A stretch of 13,397 nucleotides of DNA, from contig CAZWVM010000096.1 in the NCBI GenBank assembly GCA_964637705.1, positions 1-13,397 of the forward strand. The letters are read 5' to 3'. Origin of the DNA: CAZWVM01 sp964637705. GTDB taxonomy: Bacteria > UBA8481. A model generated the notes under the pieces. It made no database searches and was not told the origin of the DNA. It worked only from the letters and a program-made list of their open reading frames with translations. This document shows, one piece after another, positions 7,336-13,139 of the stretch. The translations under genes and the position numbers were made by a program. How positions within the stretch are numbered: position 1 is the stretch's first letter; each line of letters starts with the position of its first letter.

Positions 7336-8004
7336 TCACGGCAGGATGCGCCCGTCCGCGATCCGGACGATGCGGTCGGCCCGCCGCGCGACGTCGTCGT
7401 CGTGCGTGACGACGACGAGCGTCCGCCCGCGCGCGCGGGTGTGGGACTCGAGGAGGTCGAGCACGGCGGACCCGCACCGGGAGTCGAGGTTCCCGGTCGG
7501 CTCGTCCGCGAAGACGATGCGGGGTTCGTTCATCAGCGCCCGGGCGATCGCGGCCCGCTGCTTCTCGCCGCCGGAGACCTTCGCGGGGAGGAACGAGGCC
7601 CGGCCGGAGAGTTCGACCGCCTCCAGGAGGGCCCGGGCGGCGGTCACGTCGGCGCGGCCTCGCAGGAACCCGGCGGGCAGAGCCACGTTCTCCTCCAGCG
7701 TCAGCGCCGGGACGAGGTGAAAGGCCTGGAAGACGAAGCCCATCTCCCTCAGCCGGATGCGCGAGAGTTCGCCCTCGTCGAGAACGTCGATGCGCCGGCC
7801 GGCGAAGCGGACCTCGCCGGACGTCGGGCGATCGAGCCCCGCGAGGAGCGAGAGGAGCGTCGTCTTGCCGCTGCCGGAGGCACCTCGGATCGCGACGAAC
7901 TCGCCCTCGGCGACCGAGAGCGAGACGCCGCGCAGGACCGCTACCTCGGTACCGTCCTCCGTGAAGGACTTGTGCAGATCGCGCGTCTCGAGAAGGGGCG
8001 TCAT
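7336..8004 (-). CDS. ybbA: ABC transporter ATP-binding protein, LolD/YbbA/MacB type
   Basis: This 222-residue nucleotide-binding subunit powers the permease encoded 22 bp downstream. All motifs are present: Walker A GASGSGKT at 41-48, Q-loop Gln93 in FVFQAFHL, signature VSGGEKQR at 143-150, Walker B ending in Asp167-Glu168 (ADEPTGNLD) and the switch His201 in VVTHDDDVA. The ADEPTGNLDS stretch and the compact length place it in the LolD/FtsE/MacB/YbbA group. Pairing with a FtsX-type permease and an SGNH hydrolase points to YbbA specifically. There is no Shine-Dalgarno before ATG 8004. Instead a promoter-like CTGACA/TACACT pair lies right against the start codon, which predicts a leaderless message for this three-gene operon. 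Confidence 0.95.
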   Translation of the reverse strand: MTPLLETRDLHKSFTEDGTEVAVLRGVSLSVAEGEFVAIRGASGSGKTTLLSLLAGLDRPTSGEVRFAGRRIDVLDEGELSRIRLREMGFVFQAFHLVPALTLEENVALPAGFLRGRADVTAARALLEAVELSGRASFLPAKVSGGEKQRAAIARALMNEPRIVFADEPTGNLDSRCGSAVLDLLESHTRARGRTLVVVTHDDDVARRADRIVRIADGRILP

Positions 8005-8005
8005 G

Positions 8006-8020
8006 CCGGTAGTGTACCGG
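8006..8020. repeat. short palindrome over the -10 box, candidate operator
   Basis: CCGGTA and TACCGG are perfect inverted arms of 6 bp around a 3-nt spacer (GTG). The palindrome covers the predicted -10 box of the ABC operon, where a bound repressor would block transcription. There is no T-run, so it is not an obvious terminator for the upstream gene. It could be a chance palindrome in GC-rich DNA. Confidence 0.4.
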
Positions 8021-8039
8021 ACGGCGGAGGGAGTGTCAG
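8011..8039 (-). promoter_or_regulatory. candidate leaderless promoter of the ybbAP-tesA-like operon
   Basis: Read on the minus strand, a -35-like CTGACA (8039-8034) is followed after exactly 17 nt by a -10-like TACACT (8016-8011), then 6 nt to ATG at 8004. Transcription would start at or next to the A of the start codon. The -35 box overlaps the stop codon of the upstream glycosyltransferase gene, so the ABC operon would have its own promoter despite lying only 31 bp downstream. Confidence 0.55.
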
Positions 8040-9346
8040 CGGACCGCGAAGTCCGACTCGAGCATCGGCGCGTCGACGAAGCGCCGGTCGGCGTAATAGG
8101 CGGCGACGACGGAGCGGAGCGGCTCCCGGGTCAGGACCACGTCGCGATCCTTGGCGTGCTCGCGGGCAAAAGCGGCCGCCGCGTGCTCGCGGGCGTACCA
8201 ACCCGTGTCGGAGTAGTATCGGCGGTTGAGAACGCGGACGGACTGGTCGAGGAAGAGGAGGAGAAGGACGAGCGCGAGGGCTCGGGGAAGGCGCGTGAGA
8301 GCCGCCGCGCAGAGGAAGGCGACGGCCGGGATCAGGTAGAATTGCCAGTAGTCGTGCACCGTCGCGGCCTCGCGGAAGACGAGGATGTAGAGGAGACCCC
8401 AGAGGCCGAGGGCGAGGACCAGGCGGGACTCGGGGCCCCGGCGGCGGAACGCGAGGAAGAGCCCGGCGACCGCGAGCCCGGCGCCGATCGGAGTGAAGGC
8501 GTTCCAGGCGAAGTAGAGCGCCTGGGTCGAGAGGAACGCCGTCCAGGAAAGCTCGGTGCCGGCGCCGGCGCGCGCGAGGCCCTTCGCGAAGAGCGCCGCC
8601 ACTCCCCCGGGTCCGGCGATCCAGGCGACCTGCGCGAAGCATAGAGCGGCGACCCCGGCGGCCGCCGCGGCGGGCCCGAGGAGCCGGCGGCGGAATCCGA
8701 CGGCGAGGACGAGAGCGGGGAGCAGGAGCATCCCCCCGTAGTCCACGGCCGCTGCGAAGGCCATGCCCCCGACCTCGAGCGCGCTGCCGAAGGGCGCCTG
8801 CGCCTCCCTCTCTTCCTCGACGCTTCGAACCACCGAGTCCGCCACGGCCACTCCGACAGGCAGGATGAGGGGCATGAAGGTCGCGAGCTTTCCATACCAG
8901 GCGGCGATGGGGAAGAAGGCGGCGCAGGCGGTGACGAGCGCGGCATGGCCGGGCGGCAGCCGGTGCCGGGCGGCGCGATGGAGCAGGGCGAGGCCCGCGA
9001 GGGAGAAGAGGAGCGGAACGAGCCTCGTCGCGGCCTCCGATTCCCCCAGGACCGCGTAGGCGGCGGCCAGGATGAGCGAGAGTGTGCCGGGGTGGTTCAC
9101 GTAGAAATCCCCCGGCCGGGGCTCGTCCGTGGCGACGGCGAGGCAGTTGGAGCCGCGGGTGACGGCGAGGCCGAGGCGCAGGTGATTGCGCGCGGCGAGG
9201 CCGTAGCGGGCGTTGTCGTCCTCGTGGGGCCTGAGGAACGGATCCGAGAAGGAGGGCAGGCGAAGGACGAGCGCGGCGAGGAGGATGAGGGCGAAGAGGA
9301 ACCGCCGGGAGCGCGGAGCGCCTCCGCTTTCGACCTCCCCGGGCAT
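8036..9346 (-). CDS. membrane glycosyltransferase, GT39/ArnT/PMT-like
   Basis: This 436-residue polytopic protein probably transfers a sugar from a polyprenyl-phosphate donor on the outer face of the cytoplasmic membrane. After a first transmembrane helix (about 16-31) comes HEDDNARYGLAARNHLRLGL at 41-60. This matches the first-loop D-E-x-x-Y-x-x-x-A-R-x pattern that holds the catalytic acidic residues in the GT-C fold (Glu42/Asp43/Asp44 are candidates). A chain of hydrophobic segments follows to about residue 360, and then a soluble tail of about 75 residues. The ATG at 9346 is chosen because it overlaps the FmdB stop codon (TGATG) and is followed directly by the hydrophobic N-terminus. The much longer open frame upstream runs antisense through other genes. 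The acceptor (lipid A, protein or other glycan) is unknown. Confidence is high for the membrane glycosyltransferase class and lower for the exact family. Confidence 0.82.
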   Translation of the reverse strand: MPGEVESGGAPRSRRFLFALILLAALVLRLPSFSDPFLRPHEDDNARYGLAARNHLRLGLAVTRGSNCLAVATDEPRPGDFYVNHPGTLSLILAAAYAVLGESEAATRLVPLLFSLAGLALLHRAARHRLPPGHAALVTACAAFFPIAAWYGKLATFMPLILPVGVAVADSVVRSVEEEREAQAPFGSALEVGGMAFAAAVDYGGMLLLPALVLAVGFRRRLLGPAAAAAGVAALCFAQVAWIAGPGGVAALFAKGLARAGAGTELSWTAFLSTQALYFAWNAFTPIGAGLAVAGLFLAFRRRGPESRLVLALGLWGLLYILVFREAATVHDYWQFYLIPAVAFLCAAALTRLPRALALVLLLLFLDQSVRVLNRRYYSDTGWYAREHAAAAFAREHAKDRDVVLTREPLRSVVAAYYADRRFVDAPMLESDFAVR

Positions 9347-9669
9347 CACACCTTCGACTTCTTCTTCTTCGCCTTGTCGCTCTTCGCGGGTTTCGTCTCC
9401 TTGGCGCCGGCGGCTTCGGCCTTGCCGCTCGGGGCCGTTTCCGGCTTCGGGGCGTCGCCCGCCACCGGGGTCTCCTCGGCCTTTTTGCCCGACTTGGCGG
9501 CCACGTCCTTGGAATACCAGCCGGATCCCTTCAGGTGGAAGGCGGCGAGCGAGATGATCTTCTCGGCCTTGCCCCCGCAGGTCGGGCACTTGGTGGTCGA
9601 GGGAGCGGAGAAGGAGGCGAGCTTTTCGAAGTGATGACCCTTGCGGCAGGTATATTCGTAGATGGGCAT
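9346..9669 (-). CDS. FmdB-family zinc ribbon protein with lysine-rich tail
   Basis: This 107-residue protein begins MPIYEYTC, has CPTCGG at 28-33 and KGSGWYSKD at about 51-59, the hallmarks of the FmdB/CxxC_CXXC_SSSS zinc-ribbon family. Family members are small putative regulators; the founding FmdB was linked to control of formamidase. The first metal knuckle is C8-R-K-G-H-H, lacking the second Cys of a classic CxxC, so His12 or His13 may be a ligand. Residues about 69-107 are a low-complexity Lys/Ala/Pro/Glu tail ending KKKKSKV. A Shine-Dalgarno GAGGAG (9680-9675) lies 5 nt before the ATG, and a separate promoter is visible upstream. Its stop overlaps the glycosyltransferase start by one base, suggesting joint expression. 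The biological role is unknown. Confidence 0.9.
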   Translation of the reverse strand: MPIYEYTCRKGHHFEKLASFSAPSTTKCPTCGGKAEKIISLAAFHLKGSGWYSKDVAAKSGKKAEETPVAGDAPKPETAPSGKAEAAGAKETKPAKSDKAKKKKSKV

Positions 9670-9715
9670 AACGACTCCTCGGATGAAGGAATGAGCCGGC
9701 GTGGCCGGTCCGCAA

Positions 9716-9745
9716 AGGATACGAAAGAAACCGTGCGAAAGTCAA
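9716..9745 (-). promoter_or_regulatory. candidate promoter for the fmdB-glycosyltransferase operon
   Basis: On the minus strand TTGACT (9745-9740) and TATCCT (9721-9716) are spaced by 18 nt. The start site would be near 9709, leaving a leader of about 40 nt that contains the GAGGAG ribosome binding site. It differs from the leaderless promoters elsewhere in the window. Confidence 0.5.
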
Positions 9746-9762
9746 AGCGGGAAAAACCGCTT
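9745..9762. repeat. 18-bp palindrome between divergent promoters, candidate operator
   Basis: AAGCGG and CCGCTT are perfect 6-bp inverted arms with a 6-nt A-rich spacer. The element touches the -35 box of the minus-strand fmdB promoter and overlaps the -35 box of the plus-strand substrate-binding-protein promoter. The LacI-family regulator encoded at 11102 is a natural candidate ligand, but this is inference from position. CCGCTT also occurs at 11041-11046, just ahead of the lacI-type gene. Confidence 0.4.
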
Positions 9763-9789
9763 GTCGCGATCCGGAGGGCTCCGTACCAT
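9761..9789 (+). promoter_or_regulatory. candidate leaderless promoter of the substrate-binding protein gene
   Basis: TTGTCG (9761-9766) and TACCAT (9784-9789) are separated by 17 nt, and the GTG start codon follows 7 nt after the -10 box. Each box matches the sigma-70 consensus at 4 of 6 positions, so this is the weakest of the four leaderless candidates in sequence but has ideal spacing. No well-placed Shine-Dalgarno is present. Confidence 0.4.
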
Positions 9790-9796
9790 CCGAGGC

Positions 9797-11038
9797 GTGA
9801 GACGCCCCATCGTGATCGCCGCCGTCGTCGCGGCCCTGCCCCTGGTTCTCCTCGCCTTCGCCTGTGCGCACGCGGAGGAACCCGAGACGCTCACCCTGTG
9901 GCATTGCCTGAAGGGGAGGGAGGAGGAGGCCCTGGAGCTGGTCGTCAGGGCGCACAACCTCCAGAGTTCCTGCCGCATCGTGACCATGCGGAAGGAGGCG
10001 GAACCGTTCATGGGGGAACTGGAGGCGGCACTCACGGCGGGCGCCGGCCCGGACCTCGTCATCTGGGCCCACGACAAGGTGGGGGAATGGAGCGAGGCGG
10101 GCTGGATCCTGCCGCTGGAGAACCGCCTCGACGGGGCGGGCCGCGCCGAATACCTCGACACGTGCATCCAGGCGCTGACCTACGGCGGCCACCTCTACGG
10201 ACTGCCGCTCTCGTTCGAAACGCTCATCATGTATTACAACCGCGACCTCGTCCCGCGCGCGCCCGCGACGACGGACGAGATGATCGCGGCCTGCCGCCGG
10301 ATCTCGGACCCGGCGGCGGGCCGCCACGGTCTTCTCTACGAGAGGGGCAATTTCTATCACCACGCCATGTGGCTTCACGGCTTCGGCGGCGACGTCTTCG
10401 GGCCCGACGGAAGCTTTGCCGCGCGATCCTCCGCTATGGAGAGGTCCATCGCCTTCGCGCGCGACCTGGCGAAGGTCCACGGGATCGTTCCGGACACGGT
10501 GGAGGCGCGGACGCAGGTGGACCTGTTCAACGAGGGACGGGCGGGCATACTCCTTTCCGGCCCCTGGGCCTACGGCCTGATCGACTTGCGCCGCGTCAAC
10601 CTCGGCATCGCGCCCCTGCCGGTCATCTCGCCGTCGGGCCGCCGGGCCACGCCCTTCATGGGGGTCAAGGCGTTCTTCATCAGCGCCCGGACTCCGCGCG
10701 CCGCCTCCGCGTGGGACGCGGCCCGGTTTCTCACCTCGACCTACGCCTCCTCCGCGGTCTCGATCATGGCGGGCTACCTGCCGGCGAACCGCAAGGCCTT
10801 CGATTACAGCATCGTGGCGGCCGATTACGTGACGTCCTGCTTCAAGGAGCAGGTCGGCCATTGCCGGCCGATGCCGTCGACGCCGTCCATGAGGCGGGTC
10901 TGGAGCGCGATGATGACGGATCCCGCGACCTGGAGGCCGGGCTGCCTGGACCGGGTCTTCGTCTTCGGCGAGCCGGTCGAGAAAGCCCTCGAGAGGGCCG
11001 AGGAGGAATACCGGGCGGGCGCGTCTCCGGGGCGCTGA
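9797..11038 (+). CDS. ABC-type sugar transporter substrate-binding protein (maltose-binding-like)
   Basis: This 413-residue secreted protein should bind a sugar or oligosaccharide for ABC import. It starts at GTG 9797 with a signal peptide (RR, a hydrophobic run at 5-22, then a signal peptidase I-type site AHA before Glu27). The mature protein opens TLTLWHCLKGREEEALE, typical of family 1 solute-binding proteins. It also shows ALTAGAGPDLVIWAHDKVGEW, LENRLD, YGLPLSFETLIMYYNRDLV, FNEGRAGILLSGPWAY and ISPSGRRATPFMGVKAFFIS, each matching a conserved block of maltose-type binding proteins. The more upstream GTG at 9701 would add a charged, non-signal extension and is rejected. No transporter permease or ATPase gene is adjacent. 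A LacI-type regulator follows 63 bp downstream on the same strand, which supports a carbohydrate role. Cys23 is not in a good lipobox. Confidence 0.9.
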   Translation: MRRPIVIAAVVAALPLVLLAFACAHAEEPETLTLWHCLKGREEEALELVVRAHNLQSSCRIVTMRKEAEPFMGELEAALTAGAGPDLVIWAHDKVGEWSEAGWILPLENRLDGAGRAEYLDTCIQALTYGGHLYGLPLSFETLIMYYNRDLVPRAPATTDEMIAACRRISDPAAGRHGLLYERGNFYHHAMWLHGFGGDVFGPDGSFAARSSAMERSIAFARDLAKVHGIVPDTVEARTQVDLFNEGRAGILLSGPWAYGLIDLRRVNLGIAPLPVISPSGRRATPFMGVKAFFISARTPRAASAWDAARFLTSTYASSAVSIMAGYLPANRKAFDYSIVAADYVTSCFKEQVGHCRPMPSTPSMRRVWSAMMTDPATWRPGCLDRVFVFGEPVEKALERAEEEYRAGASPGR

Positions 11039-11043
11039 TACCG

Positions 11044-11059
11044 CTTTCGGGCCAGAAAG
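11044..11059. repeat. short inverted repeat after the substrate-binding protein gene
   Basis: CTTTC and GAAAG form 5-bp arms around GGGCCA. It lies 5 bp after the TGA of the binding-protein gene, without a following T-run. It may be a weak attenuator, part of an operator array before the regulator gene, or chance. Confidence 0.25.
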
Positions 11060-11061
11060 AA

Positions 11062-11092
11062 CTGGCACAACGAAGCGCCCGGGGCTTATGAT
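11062..11092 (+). promoter_or_regulatory. candidate near-leaderless promoter of the LacI-type regulator
   Basis: TATGAT (11087-11092) is a 5 of 6 match to the -10 consensus and ends 9 nt before the ATG at 11102. A weaker CTGGCA (11062-11067) lies 19 nt upstream (TGGCAC gives 18). A transcript would have a leader of 0 to 3 nt, in keeping with the missing Shine-Dalgarno. Confidence 0.4.
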
Positions 11093-11103
11093 GTCCTTAT
11101 CAT
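11088..11103. repeat. 16-bp palindrome over -10 box and start codon, candidate autoregulatory operator
   Basis: ATGAT and ATCAT are perfect arms around GTCCTT. The element overlaps the -10 box and the first bases of the LacI-type gene, a placement expected for autorepression. Its sequence does not match the palindrome at 9745-9762, so both cannot easily be sites of the same protein. Confidence 0.3.
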
Positions 11104-12157
11104 GGCCAGGCGCACTCGAGCCGTCACGATCGAAATGGTGGCCGCGGAAGCGGGCGTCTCCAAGACGACCGTCTCCTTCGTTCTCAACAACAATCCCACC
11201 ATCAGCGAGAAGACGCGCCGGAAGGTCCTGGAGATCGTGCAGAGGCTGGGCTACCAGCCGAACGTCAACGCCCGGAATCTCTCCTCGCGCCGCACGCGCG
11301 CGATCTGCGTGCTCGTGCCGGAGCTGGGGCACGTCTTCGAGGATCCCTACTTCAGCCGGGCCCTGAGCGGCGTCTACGACGAGCTGGAGGCCGCGGATCA
11401 CCGGATGGTCCTGAGGAAGGTCTCCTACGAGTTCGCCAAGGAGAAGGAGTACATCAACCTCTTCCGGCGCGCCGAGGCCGCGGGCATGCTCTACATCGGG
11501 TCGACCCTCGACGACACCTACCTCGGCGACTTCGTCGAGGCGGGGTATCCCTTCGTCCTGGTCAACAGCTACCTGCCGGGCGTCTCGCTGCCTTGCGTCC
11601 TCTCCGACATGACGCAGGCCGGGCTCCTGGCCACGCGGCATCTCCTGGAGCTGGGCCATCGCCGGATCGCCCACGTCGCCGGCTCTCCGAACACCACGAC
11701 GGCGCGTGACCGCGGCCGCGGTTACCGGAAGGCGTTGAAGGAGGCGGGGGTCGAGTACGATTCGGCGCTCGAGATCTGCGACAGCTACGCGCGGGAGGAC
11801 GCGCGTGCGGCGGTGAAGGCCCTGTTGGCCCGGGACCCCTCCGTCACGGCGCTCTTCGCCGCGAACGACATGATGGCCCTCGGCGCGATCGAGGCGGCCC
11901 GCGAGTGCGGCCGCCGCGTTCCGGAGGACATCTCCGTCGTCGGCGGCGACAGCGTGGACCTCTCGCAGTTCACCTCGCCGCCGTTGACCTCGATCGACCT
12001 CGCGGTCTTCGACGTGGCGCGCGAGTCGGTTCGGCTTCTCTTCGATCTCATCCAGCGAAAGACCCCCTCGCGCGGCTCCAAGGTCGTCCTGGAGCCTCGG
12101 CTCGTCGTCCGCTCCTCGAGCGCGCCGCCTCCGGCGCGGGAGGTCGTTTCGGCCTGA
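11102..12157 (+). CDS. LacI-family transcriptional regulator
   Basis: This 351-residue DNA-binding regulator is likely a carbohydrate-responsive repressor. The N-terminal helix-turn-helix is at about 9-30 (TIEMVAAEAGVSKTTVSFVLN), followed by the conserved R-R-K-V-L-E-I segment and the hinge helix PNVNARNLSS at 53-62. The rest is a periplasmic-binding-protein-like effector domain (about 66-340) with HLLELGHRRIAHVAGS, TALFAANDMMALGAIEA and RVPEDISVVGGDSVD, and the family's PPLTSIDL near the C-terminus. It follows a sugar-type binding-protein gene on the same strand, so that gene is a likely target. ATG 11102 gives the standard family N-terminus and lacks a Shine-Dalgarno. Its stop codon overlaps the proposed CTG start of the next gene. 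The inducer is unknown. Confidence 0.94.
   Translation: MARRTRAVTIEMVAAEAGVSKTTVSFVLNNNPTISEKTRRKVLEIVQRLGYQPNVNARNLSSRRTRAICVLVPELGHVFEDPYFSRALSGVYDELEAADHRMVLRKVSYEFAKEKEYINLFRRAEAAGMLYIGSTLDDTYLGDFVEAGYPFVLVNSYLPGVSLPCVLSDMTQAGLLATRHLLELGHRRIAHVAGSPNTTTARDRGRGYRKALKEAGVEYDSALEICDSYAREDARAAVKALLARDPSVTALFAANDMMALGAIEAARECGRRVPEDISVVGGDSVDLSQFTSPPLTSIDLAVFDVARESVRLLFDLIQRKTPSRGSKVVLEPRLVVRSSSAPPPAREVVSA
12138..12156 (+). promoter_or_regulatory. ribosome binding site and CTG start for the M23 lipoprotein gene
   Basis: GGGAGG (12138-12143) lies 10 nt before CTG at 12154-12156, which overlaps the upstream TGA in the form CTGA, a CTG version of the usual ATGA coupling. In this reading frame there is no ATG, GTG or TTG between GTG 11905 (deep inside the lacI-type gene) and ATG 12262. 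CTG is the only start that preserves the signal peptide without a 252-bp overlap. Confidence 0.5.
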
Positions 12158-12762
12158 GAGGATCGCCTCGCCGCCCGTCGGTCCGCGCGTGGGCGTGCCT
12201 CCTTCTCGCGCTCGTCCCCGGCTGTGCCGTTTTCACGCCGGTCTTCACCGGCGTCTTCGGCATGGACGAGCCGTCTCTCTTCATCGAGACCCCGCCCCTC
12301 TATCGCCTCCCGCTGCCCAGGGACCGCGAGTCCTATCTCCTGATGCAGGGCGTCGGGGGGCGGTTCAGCCACACGGGCGACCAGAGCTTCGCCTACGACT
12401 GGGCGATGCCGACGGGCACGCCCGTCCCGGCCGCGCGCGCCGGCGTCGTCGCCGCGGTGCGCAACGAGCGCGAGGATCCGACGCTGCCGATCGAGCTGCG
12501 CCGGGCGAATTACGTCCGCATCCTGCACGAGGACGGGACGACGGCGGTCTACGCGCACATCGACACCACTTGGCTCGCGCCCGGGAGGGCGGTCGAGGAG
12601 GGCGAGCCGGTCGCGCTTTCCGGCAACACCGGCTACTCCACCCGGCCCCATCTCCACTTCCACGTCGAGCGGGACGGGCGCACGATTCCGGCCTCCTTCC
12701 GCGACGTCCGGGACGATTCGGGGATTCCGCGCGCGGGCCGGATCTACCGGGGCGGAATGTAG
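12154..12762 (+). CDS. M23-family (LytM-type) peptidase, predicted lipoprotein
   Basis: This product of about 202 residues should be an envelope metalloendopeptidase or a regulatory LytM-domain protein acting on peptidoglycan. Zinc-site residues fit the family: His73 in GRFSHTGDQ, Asp82 in FAYDWAMPTGTPV, and His166/His168 in RPHLHFHV. The companions VYAHI and EEGEPVALSGNTGYS are also present. All expected metal residues are visible, so it may be catalytically active. From the CTG start the N-terminus reads as a lipoprotein signal: basic residues, ACLLLALVPGC, lipid Cys24; Pro at lipobox position -2 is unusual. If translation began at ATG 12262 instead, the product would be about 166 residues and cytoplasmic, which is unlikely for this family. 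It may be translationally coupled to the LacI-type gene, though a functional link is not obvious. It ends 7 bp from a convergent gene. Confidence 0.82.
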   Translation: MRGSPRRPSVRAWACLLLALVPGCAVFTPVFTGVFGMDEPSLFIETPPLYRLPLPRDRESYLLMQGVGGRFSHTGDQSFAYDWAMPTGTPVPAARAGVVAAVRNEREDPTLPIELRRANYVRILHEDGTTAVYAHIDTTWLAPGRAVEEGEPVALSGNTGYSTRPHLHFHVERDGRTIPASFRDVRDDSGIPRAGRIYRGGM

Positions 12763-12769
12763 AAGGCGC

Positions 12770-13105
12770 TCAGAGAAGGACGAAGAGCAGTCCCTTCAGG
12801 GCCGAGAGCAGGAAGACGAAGATCATCGCCCACCCGAAGCTGTCCGCCGTGAAGCCCGGGACGACCGTCGTGACGATGAGGATGAAGATTCCGTTCAGGA
12901 CGAGTGCCAGGATCGTGATCGTCAGGGTGTTGATCGGAAGCGTGAGCATCCCCAGGAGCGGCTGGATGGCGGGGAAGGCCAGGCCGAGCATGAAGGCGAC
13001 GACGAGGGCCGTGCCGATGCCCTTGACGCGGATGCCGGGCAGGACGAGGGCCGCGAGGACCACGGCGATCATGGTCAGGACCAGTTCGACGAGGACCTGG
13101 ATCAT
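12770..13105 (-). CDS. small four-helix membrane protein, PF04020 'phage holin family' type
   Basis: This 111-residue protein has four hydrophobic segments (about 5-23, 31-52, 58-83 and 92-111). The motifs LVLPGIRVKGIGTAL, LPINTLTITILALVLNGIFI and VVPGFTADSFGWA match the widespread PF04020 family, annotated as 'phage holin family' or mycobacterial-type four-TM holin. In free-living bacteria these genes occur away from prophages and their function is unknown, so the holin label should not be read as lysis. There is no phage gene nearby. ATG 13105 has no Shine-Dalgarno, but a strong -10 box sits 6 nt before it. It lies 22 bp downstream of the DsbD-like gene on the same strand. Confidence 0.88.
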   Translation of the reverse strand: MIQVLVELVLTMIAVVLAALVLPGIRVKGIGTALVVAFMLGLAFPAIQPLLGMLTLPINTLTITILALVLNGIFILIVTTVVPGFTADSFGWAMIFVFLLSALKGLLFVLL

Positions 13106-13111
13106 GAGCGT

Positions 13112-13139
13112 ATTCTAGAAACGCGAATCAAGGGGTCAA
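13112..13139 (-). promoter_or_regulatory. candidate leaderless promoter of the PF04020 membrane protein gene
   Basis: On the minus strand TTGACC (13139-13134, 5 of 6 matches) and TAGAAT (13117-13112, 5 of 6 matches) are separated by 16 nt, and ATG 13105 follows 6 nt later. This is the best consensus promoter in the window. The -35 box lies inside the last codons of the DsbD-like gene. Confidence 0.6.

Noticed and set aside
4338..7409. Open frame of about 1023 codons on the plus strand opposite the permease and hydrolase
   Set aside because: The product is low-complexity Glu/Gly/Arg/Asp-rich, a mirror of Leu/Ala-rich membrane codons on the other strand. The minus strand genes have clear motifs.
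11063..11078. TGGCAC as a possible sigma-54 (-24) element before the LacI gene
   Set aside because: The -12 GC is at the wrong distance (one base short or long) and no TTGC is present. I found no convincing -24/-12 promoter anywhere in the window.
9347..11674. Upstream extension of the glycosyltransferase frame to 11674 on the minus strand
   Set aside because: It would run antisense through the binding-protein and LacI-type genes and out of frame through fmdB. The ATG at 9346 overlapping the FmdB stop explains the gene fully.
11905..12153. GTG start at 11905 for the M23 gene
   Set aside because: It would need a 252-bp overlap with the lacI-type gene, and the added residues are an Arg-rich shadow with no domain and would bury the signal peptide internally.
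12770..13105. Prophage remnant suggested by the 'holin' family name
   Set aside because: No other phage-like gene is present, and PF04020 proteins are common in non-phage chromosomal contexts.
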